From Serratia rhizosphaerae (GTDB taxonomy: Bacteria > Pseudomonadota > Gammaproteobacteria > Enterobacterales > Enterobacteriaceae): a DNA stretch of 64,000 nucleotides. The notes under the pieces were generated by a model, which saw nothing but the letters and a program-made list of their open reading frames with translations, was not told where the DNA came from and made no database searches. Position numbers and translations under genes: made by a program. The stretch is taken from contig NZ_CP041764.1 in NCBI RefSeq assembly GCF_009817885.1, forward strand, positions 3,348,001-3,412,000, read 5' to 3'. Shown here piece after piece: positions 47,372-55,785 of this stretch; within the stretch, counting starts at the first letter, position 1; each line of letters opens with the position of its first letter.

Positions 47372-48913
47372 TCAGTGGGCGCCGTCGCCGCCCCCGCCGC
47401 TGGAACTGAACGGTGGTTTGGCGAACCACACCAGCGCCAGCAGAATCAGGAACACCCCGGCCGACAGCCAGAAGATTTCGTTGGCCGAGATAATCAGCCC
47501 CTGGGCGGTAATCTGCTGGGCGATATACCCCGAAGCCTGCTGTTGGCTCATTCCCAACTGCTCAAGCTGGTGGTACATCTCCTGCGACTGCGGGTTGTAA
47601 GGGTTCACAAACTCCGTCAGCTGCGAATGGTGCAGCGATTCGCGCTGCGTCCACAGCGTGGTGGTGATCGAGGTGCCGATTGAACCGGCCAGAGTACGCA
47701 CGAAGTTCGACAGGCTCGACGCCGCCGCCATACGCTCCGGCGGCAGGCCGGACAGGGTAATCGTCGTCAGCGGCATAAAGAAGCAGGCGATGGCGAAGCC
47801 CTGGACGAACTGCGGCCAGGCGGAGGCGCCGAAGTCCATACCCGGTTCAAAGGTATAGGCGCGCCAGTAGAAGCACACGGCATACATAATAAAGCTGAAG
47901 GTCACCAGCCGGCGCATATCCAGCCGGTGGCCGAATTTGCCGATGATCGGCGACAGCAGCACCGGGATCAGGCCGACCGGCGCTGAAGCCAGCCCGGCCC
48001 AGGTAGCGGTGTAGCCGTATACCTCCTGCAACAGCTGCGGCAACAGGACGATAGCGCCGAAGTAGAGCATATAGGCCAGGCTGATGCACAGCACGCCGAT
48101 GGTAAAGTTGCGCGACTTGAACAGCGACAGATCCACCACCGGGTGATCGTCCGTCAGCTCCCAGACCACCAGGAACAGCAGCGCCACCACCGCCACCACC
48201 GTCAGGGTGATGATTTCGGTGGAGTTGAACCAGTCCAGCTCTTTCCCCTGATCCAGCATCACCTGCAGCGAACCGATGCCCACCACCAGCAAAATCAATC
48301 CGATAGTGTCTATCGGCTTGATCTCGGTTTTGGTTTCACGGCCGCGCAGCGTCGCCAGGGCGGCGAAAATCACAAACGCCCCGATAGGGATGTTGATGAA
48401 GAAGATCCAGCCCCAGTGATAGTTGTCGCTGATATAGCCGCCGAGAATCGGGCCGAAAATCGGCGCGACGATCACCGTCATCGACCAGAGCGCCAGCGCC
48501 ATGGCCCGCTTCGCCGGCGGATAGTTATTCAGCAACAGGCTCTGAGACAGCGGGATCAACGGGCCGGCCACCAGCCCCTGGACCACGCGGAAAAAGATCA
48601 GCATGCCCAGACTGTTGGAGATGCCGCACAGCCAGGAAGCGATGGCGAACAGCGCAGTGGACCACAGGAACAGCCGCACTTCGCCGAAGCGCTTCGCCAG
48701 CCAGCCGGTAATCGGGATGGAGATGGCGTTCGCCACCCCGAACGAGGTGATAACCCAGGTGCCCTGCGAGTTGGATGACCCGAGGTTACCGGCGATGGTC
48801 GGTATCGCAACGTTGGCAATGGTGGAGTCCAGCACCTGCATAAAGGTCGCCATGGCGAGCGCGACCGTCATCCAGGCAAGCTGGGCCCCCTCAAGCGGTT
48901 TTTGTGCTGCCAA
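47372..48913 (-). CDS. emrB: Multidrug efflux MFS permease EmrB (DHA2, 14 TMS)
   Basis: EmrB is the inner-membrane drug:H+ antiporter of a tripartite pump that exports hydrophobic compounds such as uncouplers and nalidixic acid in E. coli. It has 513 residues and 14 predicted membrane segments. DHA2 motifs include LDSTIANVAIPTIAGNLG near the N-terminus (motif D1), GWLAKRFGEVRLFLWS (motif A) and GPILGGYISDNYHWGWIFFI (motif C). It is the last gene of an emrR-OMF-emrA-emrB unit, 17 bases after emrA. Confidence 0.95.
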   Translation of the reverse strand: MAAQKPLEGAQLAWMTVALAMATFMQVLDSTIANVAIPTIAGNLGSSNSQGTWVITSFGVANAISIPITGWLAKRFGEVRLFLWSTALFAIASWLCGISNSLGMLIFFRVVQGLVAGPLIPLSQSLLLNNYPPAKRAMALALWSMTVIVAPIFGPILGGYISDNYHWGWIFFINIPIGAFVIFAALATLRGRETKTEIKPIDTIGLILLVVGIGSLQVMLDQGKELDWFNSTEIITLTVVAVVALLFLVVWELTDDHPVVDLSLFKSRNFTIGVLCISLAYMLYFGAIVLLPQLLQEVYGYTATWAGLASAPVGLIPVLLSPIIGKFGHRLDMRRLVTFSFIMYAVCFYWRAYTFEPGMDFGASAWPQFVQGFAIACFFMPLTTITLSGLPPERMAAASSLSNFVRTLAGSIGTSITTTLWTQRESLHHSQLTEFVNPYNPQSQEMYHQLEQLGMSQQQASGYIAQQITAQGLIISANEIFWLSAGVFLILLALVWFAKPPFSSSGGGGDGAH

Positions 48914-48930
48914 GGTAGCCTCCCGCTTGC

Positions 48931-50103
48931 TTAACCGGCGTTAGCATGAATAACATCGGCGATCATCTGGTTCACAGGCGCCAGTTGCAGCGTCAGCGCA
49001 TCGCTCTGATAGCGCGGCTTGTCGTTGACCACATTGGCCAGCATGCGGCCGTTGAGGTCGCTGGTATCGACGTTCACCAGCGTAGACAGGCCGATGCGCA
49101 GCGGATGATCGGCAATCTGCTTGGCGTCCAGTTCAATACGTACCGGCAGGCGCTGTACCACTTTAATCCAGTTGCCGGTGGCGTTCTGCGCCGGCAGCAG
49201 GGAGAAGGCGCTGCCGGTGCCCATATCGATACCGACCACTTTGCCGTGATACACCACGTCGTCGCCGTAGACATCGCTGACTACGGTGGCCGGCTGGCCG
49301 ATGCGCATATTGGCGATCTGCGTTTCTTTAAAGTTGGCGTCAACCCACACGTGGTCGGCCGGCACCACCGCCATCAGCGGCGAACCGGCGGCGATCTGCG
49401 CGCCGACCTGTACGCTGCGGCGTGAGACATAGCCGGTGATCGGGCTGATCACTTTGGTGCGCTGCAGCGCCAGCCAGGCGTCGCGCATCTGCGCGGCGGA
49501 CTGTTGCACGGCCGGCTGCTGTTCCAGCGGCGTATTCAGCACCATCGCCTGATTGGCGTTGTACTGTTGCACGGCCACTTCCAGCGCGGCTTTGGCGCTG
49601 GCGACGGCGTCGCGCGCGTGTTGCAGCTCTTCACGGCCGATGGCGTCGACGCTGCCCAGCACCACGCGGCGCTTGAGGTCGTTTTCCGCCTTACTCAGGT
49701 CAGATTTGCGCAGGGCGATATTGGCCTGATATTGCTTACTGTTGATAATCAGCTGGTGGGTCTGACGTACGCTGTTGGCCAGCCCTGTTTTCGCCCGCTC
49801 GAACGCCTGCTCGGCGTCGGTCGGGTCGAGCGTCAGCAGCACGTCGCCCTGTTTGACGTAATCGGTATTATCGAAATTGATGCGCGTTACGCTGCCGCCG
49901 ACCTGGGACATGATCTGCACCTGGTTGCCCGCGACGTAGGCATCGTCGGTTTCCTGATGATGACGCAGCACCAGGAACCAATACACTAAATAAGCCACCC
50001 CAATAACAATAAAAATCACCGTCAGCAGAAGCAGCCAAAATTTACGCTGTTTCTTTTTACCTGTCGGTTGCTGCGGGGTTTGTGTCTCCGCATTTGTGCT
50101 CAT
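48931..50103 (-). CDS. emrA: Membrane-fusion adaptor EmrA
   Basis: EmrA is the periplasmic adaptor linking EmrB to an outer-membrane channel. The 390 residues (the E. coli length, from MSTNAETQTPQQP) comprise a short cytosolic tail with basic residues (KKKQRKFW), one membrane helix (about 25-45), a biotinyl-lipoyl half-motif (DDAYVAGNQVQIMSQVGGSV), a long coiled-coil hairpin (about 95-210) and beta-barrel domains. The ATG four codons upstream (50115) is an alternative start. The outer-membrane factor gene is 87 bases upstream. Confidence 0.95.
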   Translation of the reverse strand: MSTNAETQTPQQPTGKKKQRKFWLLLLTVIFIVIGVAYLVYWFLVLRHHQETDDAYVAGNQVQIMSQVGGSVTRINFDNTDYVKQGDVLLTLDPTDAEQAFERAKTGLANSVRQTHQLIINSKQYQANIALRKSDLSKAENDLKRRVVLGSVDAIGREELQHARDAVASAKAALEVAVQQYNANQAMVLNTPLEQQPAVQQSAAQMRDAWLALQRTKVISPITGYVSRRSVQVGAQIAAGSPLMAVVPADHVWVDANFKETQIANMRIGQPATVVSDVYGDDVVYHGKVVGIDMGTGSAFSLLPAQNATGNWIKVVQRLPVRIELDAKQIADHPLRIGLSTLVNVDTSDLNGRMLANVVNDKPRYQSDALTLQLAPVNQMIADVIHANAG

Positions 50104-50190
50104 GGTTTTCTCCACGTTTTTCCTTGCCGGTTCAGGCGACGACGCACGCCGGCCGCCGTGATACCGCTTTAATTATTTTGGATAGCGTTA

Positions 50191-51642
50191 TTATGCTTTT
50201 TTATCCGCGACCGTCGGGGCTTGATAGCCGCCGCCCAGTGCACGAATCAATCCTATCTTCGCCTGCATCATATTGCTGCTGGCGCTGAGTTCAGTCAGCT
50301 GCTGCTGGATCAGCTGCGTCTGACTGGATAACAGATCGTCACGCCCGATAATCCCTGCCCGGTAACGCGCGTTGGCGACCTGATAAACTTGCTGCATGGA
50401 CTGCGAGGCCGAGGAGGCCTGCTGCAACTGCTGGGCGGTGCTTTGCTGAACCGTAATGGCGTCAGCGGTTTCCTGCAGCGCATTGAGGATAGTCTGGTTA
50501 TAGGATTCTACCGTCTGATCGTAAAGGGCGGACTCTTCGCCCAGCTTGCTGCGCAGCGCGCCGGCGTGGAAGATCGGCAGCGAAATCGCCGGGGCGATAT
50601 TCCAGGCCTGGCTGGCGGCTTCGAACAGGTTCGGGCTGGTGCCGTTGACGTTGGTGGTGGTCAAACCGGCGAAGGCGGAAATCGACAGGCTCGGATAGAA
50701 CTCTTTGCGGGCCGCGGCGACGCGCTGGTTATAGGATTCCACCAGCTGACGCTGGGCCGCAATGTCCGGGCGTTTACCCAGCAGGTCGGCGGTCAGCTCG
50801 CCTTTCGGCGCCAGCAGCGAGTCGGCCGGCAGTTTCACCGGACGCAAATGCTGCATCGCATTCGGGCCCTGGCCGCTTAGGGCTGCCAGCTGGTGTTTTA
50901 ACTGCTCGATTTGCGACTGCAGCTGCAGAATCTGCTGCTTGGCCGCATCGGACTGTGCTTTGGTTTGTTGCGGTACGTCAACGCCGGTCATCCCGGCCTG
51001 ATATTGCTGCTGGCGCAGCTGCGTCAGGCGGTCGTTGTTCGTCACTTCCTGCTGCAGCAGTTTTTCCTGCGCATAATAGTTCTGCAGCAGGTAGTAGGCC
51101 GAAGCCACGGAGCTGGTCAGCGTCAGCGCCGCCTGTTCCTGCTCGGCGCGCGCGGCGTCAACCTGCGCCTTGGCGGCGTTTACCTGGTTGCGGTATTTGC
51201 CCCACCAGTCAAATTCGTAGGCCAGGTTCAGGCCAAGTGAATTGGAACTGGAGTAAATCGGCTTGTTGGGATAACCCAGGCCGGAGTTGACGTTCTGCGG
51301 GGTACGCTGGCGGGTGGTGCCGGCGTTGAGATCCAGGTTCGGGCCGTTGGCGGCGCTGGCTTCGCCCATTACGCTGCGCGCTTCACGCACGCGTGCGGCG
51401 GCCTGCTTCAGCGACGGCGAGTTTTGCAGCGCCTGGGTCATCAGGCTATCGAGCTGCGGATCGTTGAGAGCGCGCCACCACTGTGGGCTGATGGCCAGCG
51501 AACTGACCTTCGGCTGTGCCAGCTGCAGGTTTTGCGGATCCATCAGGGTAGACTGCGGGGCTATATTATCGGTAGAGGCGCACCCCGCCAGTAGTAAAAC
51601 GGCGAACAGTGGGGTGAGTCTCCAGTTAAATGGGGATCGCAT
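50191..51642 (-). CDS. NodT-family outer-membrane efflux lipoprotein (TolC-like)
   Basis: The outer-membrane channel of a tripartite pump. The 483-residue precursor has a lipoprotein signal ending LLLAGC, then two OEP repeats (about 65-260 and 275-470) with the long helices and the family blocks PQWWRALNDPQLDSLM, GKRPDIAAQRQLVESYN and NARYRAGIIGRDDLLSSQTQ. It resembles the CusC/OprM/NodT class rather than TolC itself. It lies between emrR and emrA on the same strand, 30 bases after emrR, so it is probably the dedicated partner of EmrAB here; in E. coli EmrAB borrows TolC and has no such gene in the operon. I do not assign a symbol. Confidence 0.9.
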   Translation of the reverse strand: MRSPFNWRLTPLFAVLLLAGCASTDNIAPQSTLMDPQNLQLAQPKVSSLAISPQWWRALNDPQLDSLMTQALQNSPSLKQAAARVREARSVMGEASAANGPNLDLNAGTTRQRTPQNVNSGLGYPNKPIYSSSNSLGLNLAYEFDWWGKYRNQVNAAKAQVDAARAEQEQAALTLTSSVASAYYLLQNYYAQEKLLQQEVTNNDRLTQLRQQQYQAGMTGVDVPQQTKAQSDAAKQQILQLQSQIEQLKHQLAALSGQGPNAMQHLRPVKLPADSLLAPKGELTADLLGKRPDIAAQRQLVESYNQRVAAARKEFYPSLSISAFAGLTTTNVNGTSPNLFEAASQAWNIAPAISLPIFHAGALRSKLGEESALYDQTVESYNQTILNALQETADAITVQQSTAQQLQQASSASQSMQQVYQVANARYRAGIIGRDDLLSSQTQLIQQQLTELSASSNMMQAKIGLIRALGGGYQAPTVADKKA

Positions 51643-51672
51643 AAATTTGGTTACCTGAACAGAAATGAAGAA

Positions 51673-52191
51673 TTAGGATAACTGTTCTGAGACTTCCATT
51701 TGATCCAGACGTGCCAGCAGTTTACGCGTCAGCTGCTCCAGCTGGCGTTGCTCGTCATCATTGAGTGTGGACCAAAGGAAATGCAGACATTTGTGCTGCG
51801 GCGGCAGCAGTTGCGCCAGAAATTCGGTGCCTTTTGGCGTCAAATGCAGATGCAGACAGCGGCGGTCGTTGTCGCTTTCCTTACGTTCAATCCATCCGCG
51901 TTTTTCCAGCTCATCGGCGATGCGTGTCGCATTGGTGCGTGAAGAGCCGAGTGCGGAGCTGAGCTCCGAAGGCTGAATGCTGTGGTTTTCCTGCGCATCC
52001 AGCGTAATCAGCGCCATAAACAATGTTTCGTTTATCCCTTGGGCTTTCAGCATTTTGTTGCGATTTTCCAGCAGCTTGCTCTGCATATGCATGCACAGCC
52101 GCGTCAGCAGAATTTCCTGATAGGGAAAATCCTTCTGACGTTTAGCGCGGAAATTCAACATGTGTTCTATGGGAGTAAACGAGTTTTCCAT
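51673..52191 (-). CDS. emrR: MarR-type repressor EmrR (MprA)
   Basis: EmrR is a dimeric winged-helix repressor of the emr efflux operon, released by salicylate, uncouplers and other ligands in E. coli. The 172-residue protein is almost identical to E. coli over ILLTRLCMHMQSKLLENRNK and the DNA-binding part QPSELSSALGSSRTNATRIA and RKESDNDRRCLHLHLTPKG. The ATG at 52191 is preferred; another ATG precedes it immediately. It leads the efflux operon, and ygaZ-ygaH end 172 bases upstream. Confidence 0.96.
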   Translation of the reverse strand: MENSFTPIEHMLNFRAKRQKDFPYQEILLTRLCMHMQSKLLENRNKMLKAQGINETLFMALITLDAQENHSIQPSELSSALGSSRTNATRIADELEKRGWIERKESDNDRRCLHLHLTPKGTEFLAQLLPPQHKCLHFLWSTLNDDEQRQLEQLTRKLLARLDQMEVSEQLS

Positions 52192-52363
52192 CATTTAGGG
52201 GCCTCATTAATTACGTTTGGTATAGTAACGATAGTGATTAATAATGTAAATCTTCAGCATGGTGAATAATTTAACAATTTGTGTCATTTATTTGCCGTGA
52301 TTGCGTCATTAATCGCCACATTGCGCATGGTTATGTGAGGGGGCGCACGTCATGGCCACTCTC

Positions 52364-52705
52364 TCAACCTAAAATAATAAGTATTTTTAAAGTAACGCCA
52401 AACGCCAGCGCGCCTATCAGCGTAGCGTAAATAATGCTTTTTGTGCGGTAGAAGCACAGCGCCAGTGCGGCAAAACCGGTTAGCGTCGGCAGCAGCCTGG
52501 CGTGGTCGCGCATCACCTCCGGCGTGCTGGAAACCACCAGCAGCGCGCAGATGGAAGCGATGCCGATACTGTCGAGCAGCAGGGCGATTTTGCCGCGCGG
52601 CATGCCCGACCGTTGACGTGACGGGGCGAACCGCAAGGGCAGGTAACGGAACAGGTAATTCGCGCCGCCCACCACCAGACCGATAAGCAACACATCAGCA
52701 TTCAT
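52364..52705 (-). CDS. ygaH: Branched-chain amino acid exporter small subunit YgaH (AzlD type)
   Basis: YgaH is the small subunit of the YgaZH valine exporter (with methionine as another reported substrate). The 113-residue protein has four membrane segments and matches AzlD with NYLFRYLPLRF, LLDSIGIASICALLVVSS and the C-terminal YATLIGALAFG. It overlaps ygaZ by 11 bases, so translation is coupled. Confidence 0.93.
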   Translation of the reverse strand: MNADVLLIGLVVGGANYLFRYLPLRFAPSRQRSGMPRGKIALLLDSIGIASICALLVVSSTPEVMRDHARLLPTLTGFAALALCFYRTKSIIYATLIGALAFGVTLKILIILG

Positions 52706-53441
52706 CGACGTTCTCCGCAGGCGTTGGGGATAACAGCGCCGCCAGGCAGCCTGCGCCGATGCCAGCCAGAATGGCCACCGGAATAGAAAAACACAGCAGC
52801 CCCAGCAGCGCGCCGGCCAGCGAGGCGGCGATGATCAGGCTTTGCGGGCGGGTGAAAGCGGCCAGCAGGAAGCTGAGGAACAGGGCGGGCAGCATAAAGG
52901 AGAGTGAGGCTTCGATAACCGGGAACTGCTCCAGCGGGCCGTTGCCGAACAGGGCGCCTAACGCCGTGCCGGCTACCCAGGAGAGCCATGAACTGAGGGC
53001 AATGCCGAGCATCCAGTTCTCGCTCCAGCTGCGGCGGTCACGGATCAGTTTGGCGCTGGCGGCGGCGAAGACTTCGTCGGTCAGGCCGAACGCCCACAGG
53101 GCGGTTTTCCCTTTCGACAGGCGGGCATTAATGCGGTGGCGCAGCGCCGGTCCGTAGAGAATATGGCGGATATCCATCGCCATCACCGTCAGCGCGGACA
53201 CCCACAGCGACATGCCGGCGCTGAGCAGCGCGGTGATCACAAACTGGCTGGCGCCGGCATAGATGATGCAGGAGAAAAACAGGCTTTCCAGCGGCGAGAA
53301 CCCCAGTTTGACGGCGCTGAGGCCAAAGGCGAACGCCACCGGCAGGTAGCCGATAACGATCGGCAGGCTGTCAAGAATGCCATGGGCGAAGGTAGAACGT
53401 ACGGCAGAAGGCGTCAGGTTCTCGGAAGCTTGGCTTTGCAT
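52695..53441 (-). CDS. ygaZ: Branched-chain amino acid exporter large subunit YgaZ (AzlC type)
   Basis: YgaZ is the large subunit of the YgaZH exporter for valine and related amino acids. The 248-residue protein has about seven membrane segments. AzlC hallmarks are PIVIGYLPVAFAFGLSAVKL, IIYAGASQFVITALLSAGMS, VMAMDIRHILYGPALRHRI and FGLTDEVFAAASAKL. An inverted repeat lies 44-69 bases upstream of its start, in the gap to the convergent-facing end of the MFS gene. Confidence 0.95.
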   Translation of the reverse strand: MQSQASENLTPSAVRSTFAHGILDSLPIVIGYLPVAFAFGLSAVKLGFSPLESLFFSCIIYAGASQFVITALLSAGMSLWVSALTVMAMDIRHILYGPALRHRINARLSKGKTALWAFGLTDEVFAAASAKLIRDRRSWSENWMLGIALSSWLSWVAGTALGALFGNGPLEQFPVIEASLSFMLPALFLSFLLAAFTRPQSLIIAASLAGALLGLLCFSIPVAILAGIGAGCLAALLSPTPAENVDEC

Positions 53442-53484
53442 GTTGTCGGCGGCACAGAATAGGAGACCAATAGTTTATCTCCAG

Positions 53485-53510
53485 AACATTACCAGAGAGT
53501 GAGTAATGTT
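53485..53510. promoter_or_regulatory. Inverted repeat upstream of ygaZ (candidate operator)
   Basis: AACATTAC-10 nt-GTAATGTT is a perfect 8+10+8 inverted repeat with 18-bp centre-to-centre spacing, suitable for a dimeric regulator on one DNA face. It lies 44 bases upstream of the ygaZ start, where a promoter operator would be expected. It could equally be a weak terminator of the upstream MFS gene, but no T-run follows. Confidence 0.45.
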
Positions 53511-53555
53511 TATACCCTGTGCCGCTAATAAATTTCACTGGTTATTGTTTTCTTG

Positions 53556-54758
53556 CTAATCAGATTTTGACCGCCACTGCGGGTCGTGCCGCTGGCCGCG
53601 CCACCAGATTAACAGGCTGATGATGCACAGCGTAATGCCGGCGGCGGCGACACCGTACCAGCCCGCATGTTGGTAGGCAGAGGCCGACAGCAGCGAGCCC
53701 AGCGCGCCGCCGATAAAGTAGCTGGTCATATAACCGGCGGTCAGACGGTTGCGCGCGTCGGGCATCACGCGGTAAATCACGCTCTGGTTGGTGACGTGTA
53801 CCGCCTGCACCGCCAGGTCCAGAATGATGATGCCGATTAATAGTGCCCAGAGTGATTGTTTAGCTAAAGCGATGGGTATCCAGGATAACAGCAGCAGGAT
53901 CAGCCCGGCGCTGGTGGTGAATCCGGCCCGGCCTTTATCCGTCTGCTGGCCGGCGTGGGAAGCAGCAAGCGCGCCGGCGGCGCCGACCAGGCCGAACAGA
54001 CCGATGACCCCTTCGGAATAGCCGAACGGCGGGGCGGCCAGCAGAAACGCCATCGAGGTCCACAGCACGCTGAAATTGGCGAAGGAGAGCGCGCCGAGCA
54101 GGGCGCGGGTGCGCAGCAGCGGCGTGGTGCCGAACAGTACGAAGATCGATTTCAGCAGCTGCGGGTAATTCAGCCCGCTGTGCTGCTTATAACGCGGCAG
54201 CGCGCGCCACAGGATCAGCGCCATGACGACCATCAGCGCGCTGGCCACCCAGTAAATGGTGCGCCAGCCGCCGACGGAGGCCAGCGCCCCGGCGACGGTG
54301 CGCGCCAGCAGAATGCCGAGCAGCAGGCCGCTCATAATAATGCCGACGGTTTTGCCGCGTTTTTCCGGATGCGCCAGCGTCGCCGCCAGCGGCACCAGAA
54401 TTTGCGCCACCACGGAAAACAGCCCGGTGAGCGCGGTGCCGAGGATCATCACCGCCAGCGTGCCGGAGGTGGCGGTGATCAACATGCCGCCGGCGGCCAG
54501 CAGTGTCATAAACACGATCAGGCCGCGCCGTTCGAACATATCGCCGAGCGGCACCAGAAACAGCAGCCCGACGGCATAGCCCAACTGGGCGGCGGTGACG
54601 ATAAAGCCGGCCTGATTAACCGACAGGTTAAACTGCTGGGCAATGGTGTCCAGCAGCGGCTGGGCGTAATAGTTGCTGGCGACGGCCAGGCCGGTCGCCA
54701 TGGCGATCAGCGCGGTCAGCGCCGGACTGAGTCCCGGGTGTTCTGTTGTGGTTTTCAT
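53556..54758 (-). CDS. MFS exporter (YgaY-like, DHA1 type)
   Basis: A 400-residue inner-membrane major facilitator with 12 predicted membrane segments. It has the DHA1-like features: SNYYAQPLLDTIAQQFNLS at the first helix, motif A variant LVPLGDMFERRGL between helices 2 and 3, and a GGWRTIYWV block near helix 6. Its position next to ygaZ and after proVWX equals that of ygaY, which is a pseudogene in E. coli K-12; here the frame is intact. A LysR-type gene is divergent from it, 104 bases away, and probably controls it. The substrate is unknown. Confidence 0.85.
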   Translation of the reverse strand: MKTTTEHPGLSPALTALIAMATGLAVASNYYAQPLLDTIAQQFNLSVNQAGFIVTAAQLGYAVGLLFLVPLGDMFERRGLIVFMTLLAAGGMLITATSGTLAVMILGTALTGLFSVVAQILVPLAATLAHPEKRGKTVGIIMSGLLLGILLARTVAGALASVGGWRTIYWVASALMVVMALILWRALPRYKQHSGLNYPQLLKSIFVLFGTTPLLRTRALLGALSFANFSVLWTSMAFLLAAPPFGYSEGVIGLFGLVGAAGALAASHAGQQTDKGRAGFTTSAGLILLLLSWIPIALAKQSLWALLIGIIILDLAVQAVHVTNQSVIYRVMPDARNRLTAGYMTSYFIGGALGSLLSASAYQHAGWYGVAAAGITLCIISLLIWWRGQRHDPQWRSKSD

Positions 54759-54862
54759 CGGATTTCAGATAACTGGAAAAAGTGCGCAGAGTATCGGGCA
54801 GGAAAGGCGACAAATCCAATGTATAATTTTCATTTTATTTATCTCATTTCACGATAGATGCC

Positions 54863-55744
54863 ATGAACCTGAAACAGATCCGCTATGCGCTGGCGGTGGC
54901 GGAGGAGCAGAGTTTTACCCGCGCCGCTCAGCGTTGCCATACCGTCCAGTCAGCCCTTAGCCACCAGATTGCCAAACTGGAGGAGGAACTGGGCTGCGTG
55001 CTGTTTGAACGCACCTCGCGCCGGGTGTCGCTGACCTCGGCCGGACGCGCGTTTATCCTGCCGGCACAGCGGCTGCTGTCGGCTCGTCAGACGCTGGTGG
55101 ATGAAGTGGTGTCGGCCAGCGGCACGCTGTCCGGCACGCTGACCATTGGCACCATCTCAACGCTGAATGCGATAGATCTGACGGAAAAGCTGGCCGCCTT
55201 TCATCGCCATCATCCGGCGGTCAATATTCGCCTGTACGTGGGGATCAGCGAGCTGCTGCTGGAAAACGTTCGTCAGCAGCAGACCGACGTGGCGTTTGTC
55301 GGCATCTGGCCGGGGGACAAGGATATGCTGCCGGCCTCTCACCGTCTGCTGACCGATGAGCCGCTGGTGGCGCTGGTGTCGCCTCGCCATGCGCTGGCCG
55401 GCTGTCGTCAGGTGACGCTGCCGGCGCTGGCGGAAGTTCCGCTGGTGGATTTTTATAGCGGCACCGGCGCCCGGCGGCAGACCGACCGCGCCTTTCAGGC
55501 CGCCGGCGTCAGGCGGCACGTCAGCTTTGAAATCGACCATATTGAATGGCTGGAGAATCTGGTGCGCAGCGGCCTGGCGACCGGCATCGTGCCGGTTTCC
55601 ACCGCCCTGCGTCTGAGCGGACTGGTGGCGGTGCCGATCAAGGATGGCCCGCGCAGACAGGTGTATTGCGCCTGGCATCAGCCGCTGTCCAGGGCGGCGG
55701 AGCGCTTTTTACAGTTTAGCGGCCTGGGGCCGGCGGGAGAGTGA
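54863..55744 (+). CDS. LysR-type transcriptional regulator
   Basis: A 293-residue LysR family regulator. The N-terminal winged helix-turn-helix is MNLKQIRYALAVAEEQSFTR then CHTVQSALSHQIAKLEEELG (about 1-60), a linker helix follows, and the C-terminal co-inducer domain runs from about residue 90 (GTLTIGTISTLNAIDLTEKL). It is divergent from the MFS exporter; the 104-base gap has a TATAAT at 54822-54827 on the plus strand and A/T-rich stretches in which LysR boxes may lie. Autoregulation and control of the exporter are inferred from layout; the ligand is unknown. Confidence 0.9.
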   Translation: MNLKQIRYALAVAEEQSFTRAAQRCHTVQSALSHQIAKLEEELGCVLFERTSRRVSLTSAGRAFILPAQRLLSARQTLVDEVVSASGTLSGTLTIGTISTLNAIDLTEKLAAFHRHHPAVNIRLYVGISELLLENVRQQQTDVAFVGIWPGDKDMLPASHRLLTDEPLVALVSPRHALAGCRQVTLPALAEVPLVDFYSGTGARRQTDRAFQAAGVRRHVSFEIDHIEWLENLVRSGLATGIVPVSTALRLSGLVAVPIKDGPRRQVYCAWHQPLSRAAERFLQFSGLGPAGE

Positions 55745-55748
55745 GAAT

Positions 55749-55773
55749 CGGCCCTCCCGCAGAGAGAGGGCCG
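55749..55773. terminator. Hairpin between convergent lysR-type gene and proX
   Basis: CGGCCCTC/GAGGGCCG, 8-bp stem with a 9-base loop, in the 41-base gap between two convergent stops. No T-run, so a weak or Rho-dependent end point. Confidence 0.45.
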
Positions 55774-55785
55774 TAGAGGGAGGGA

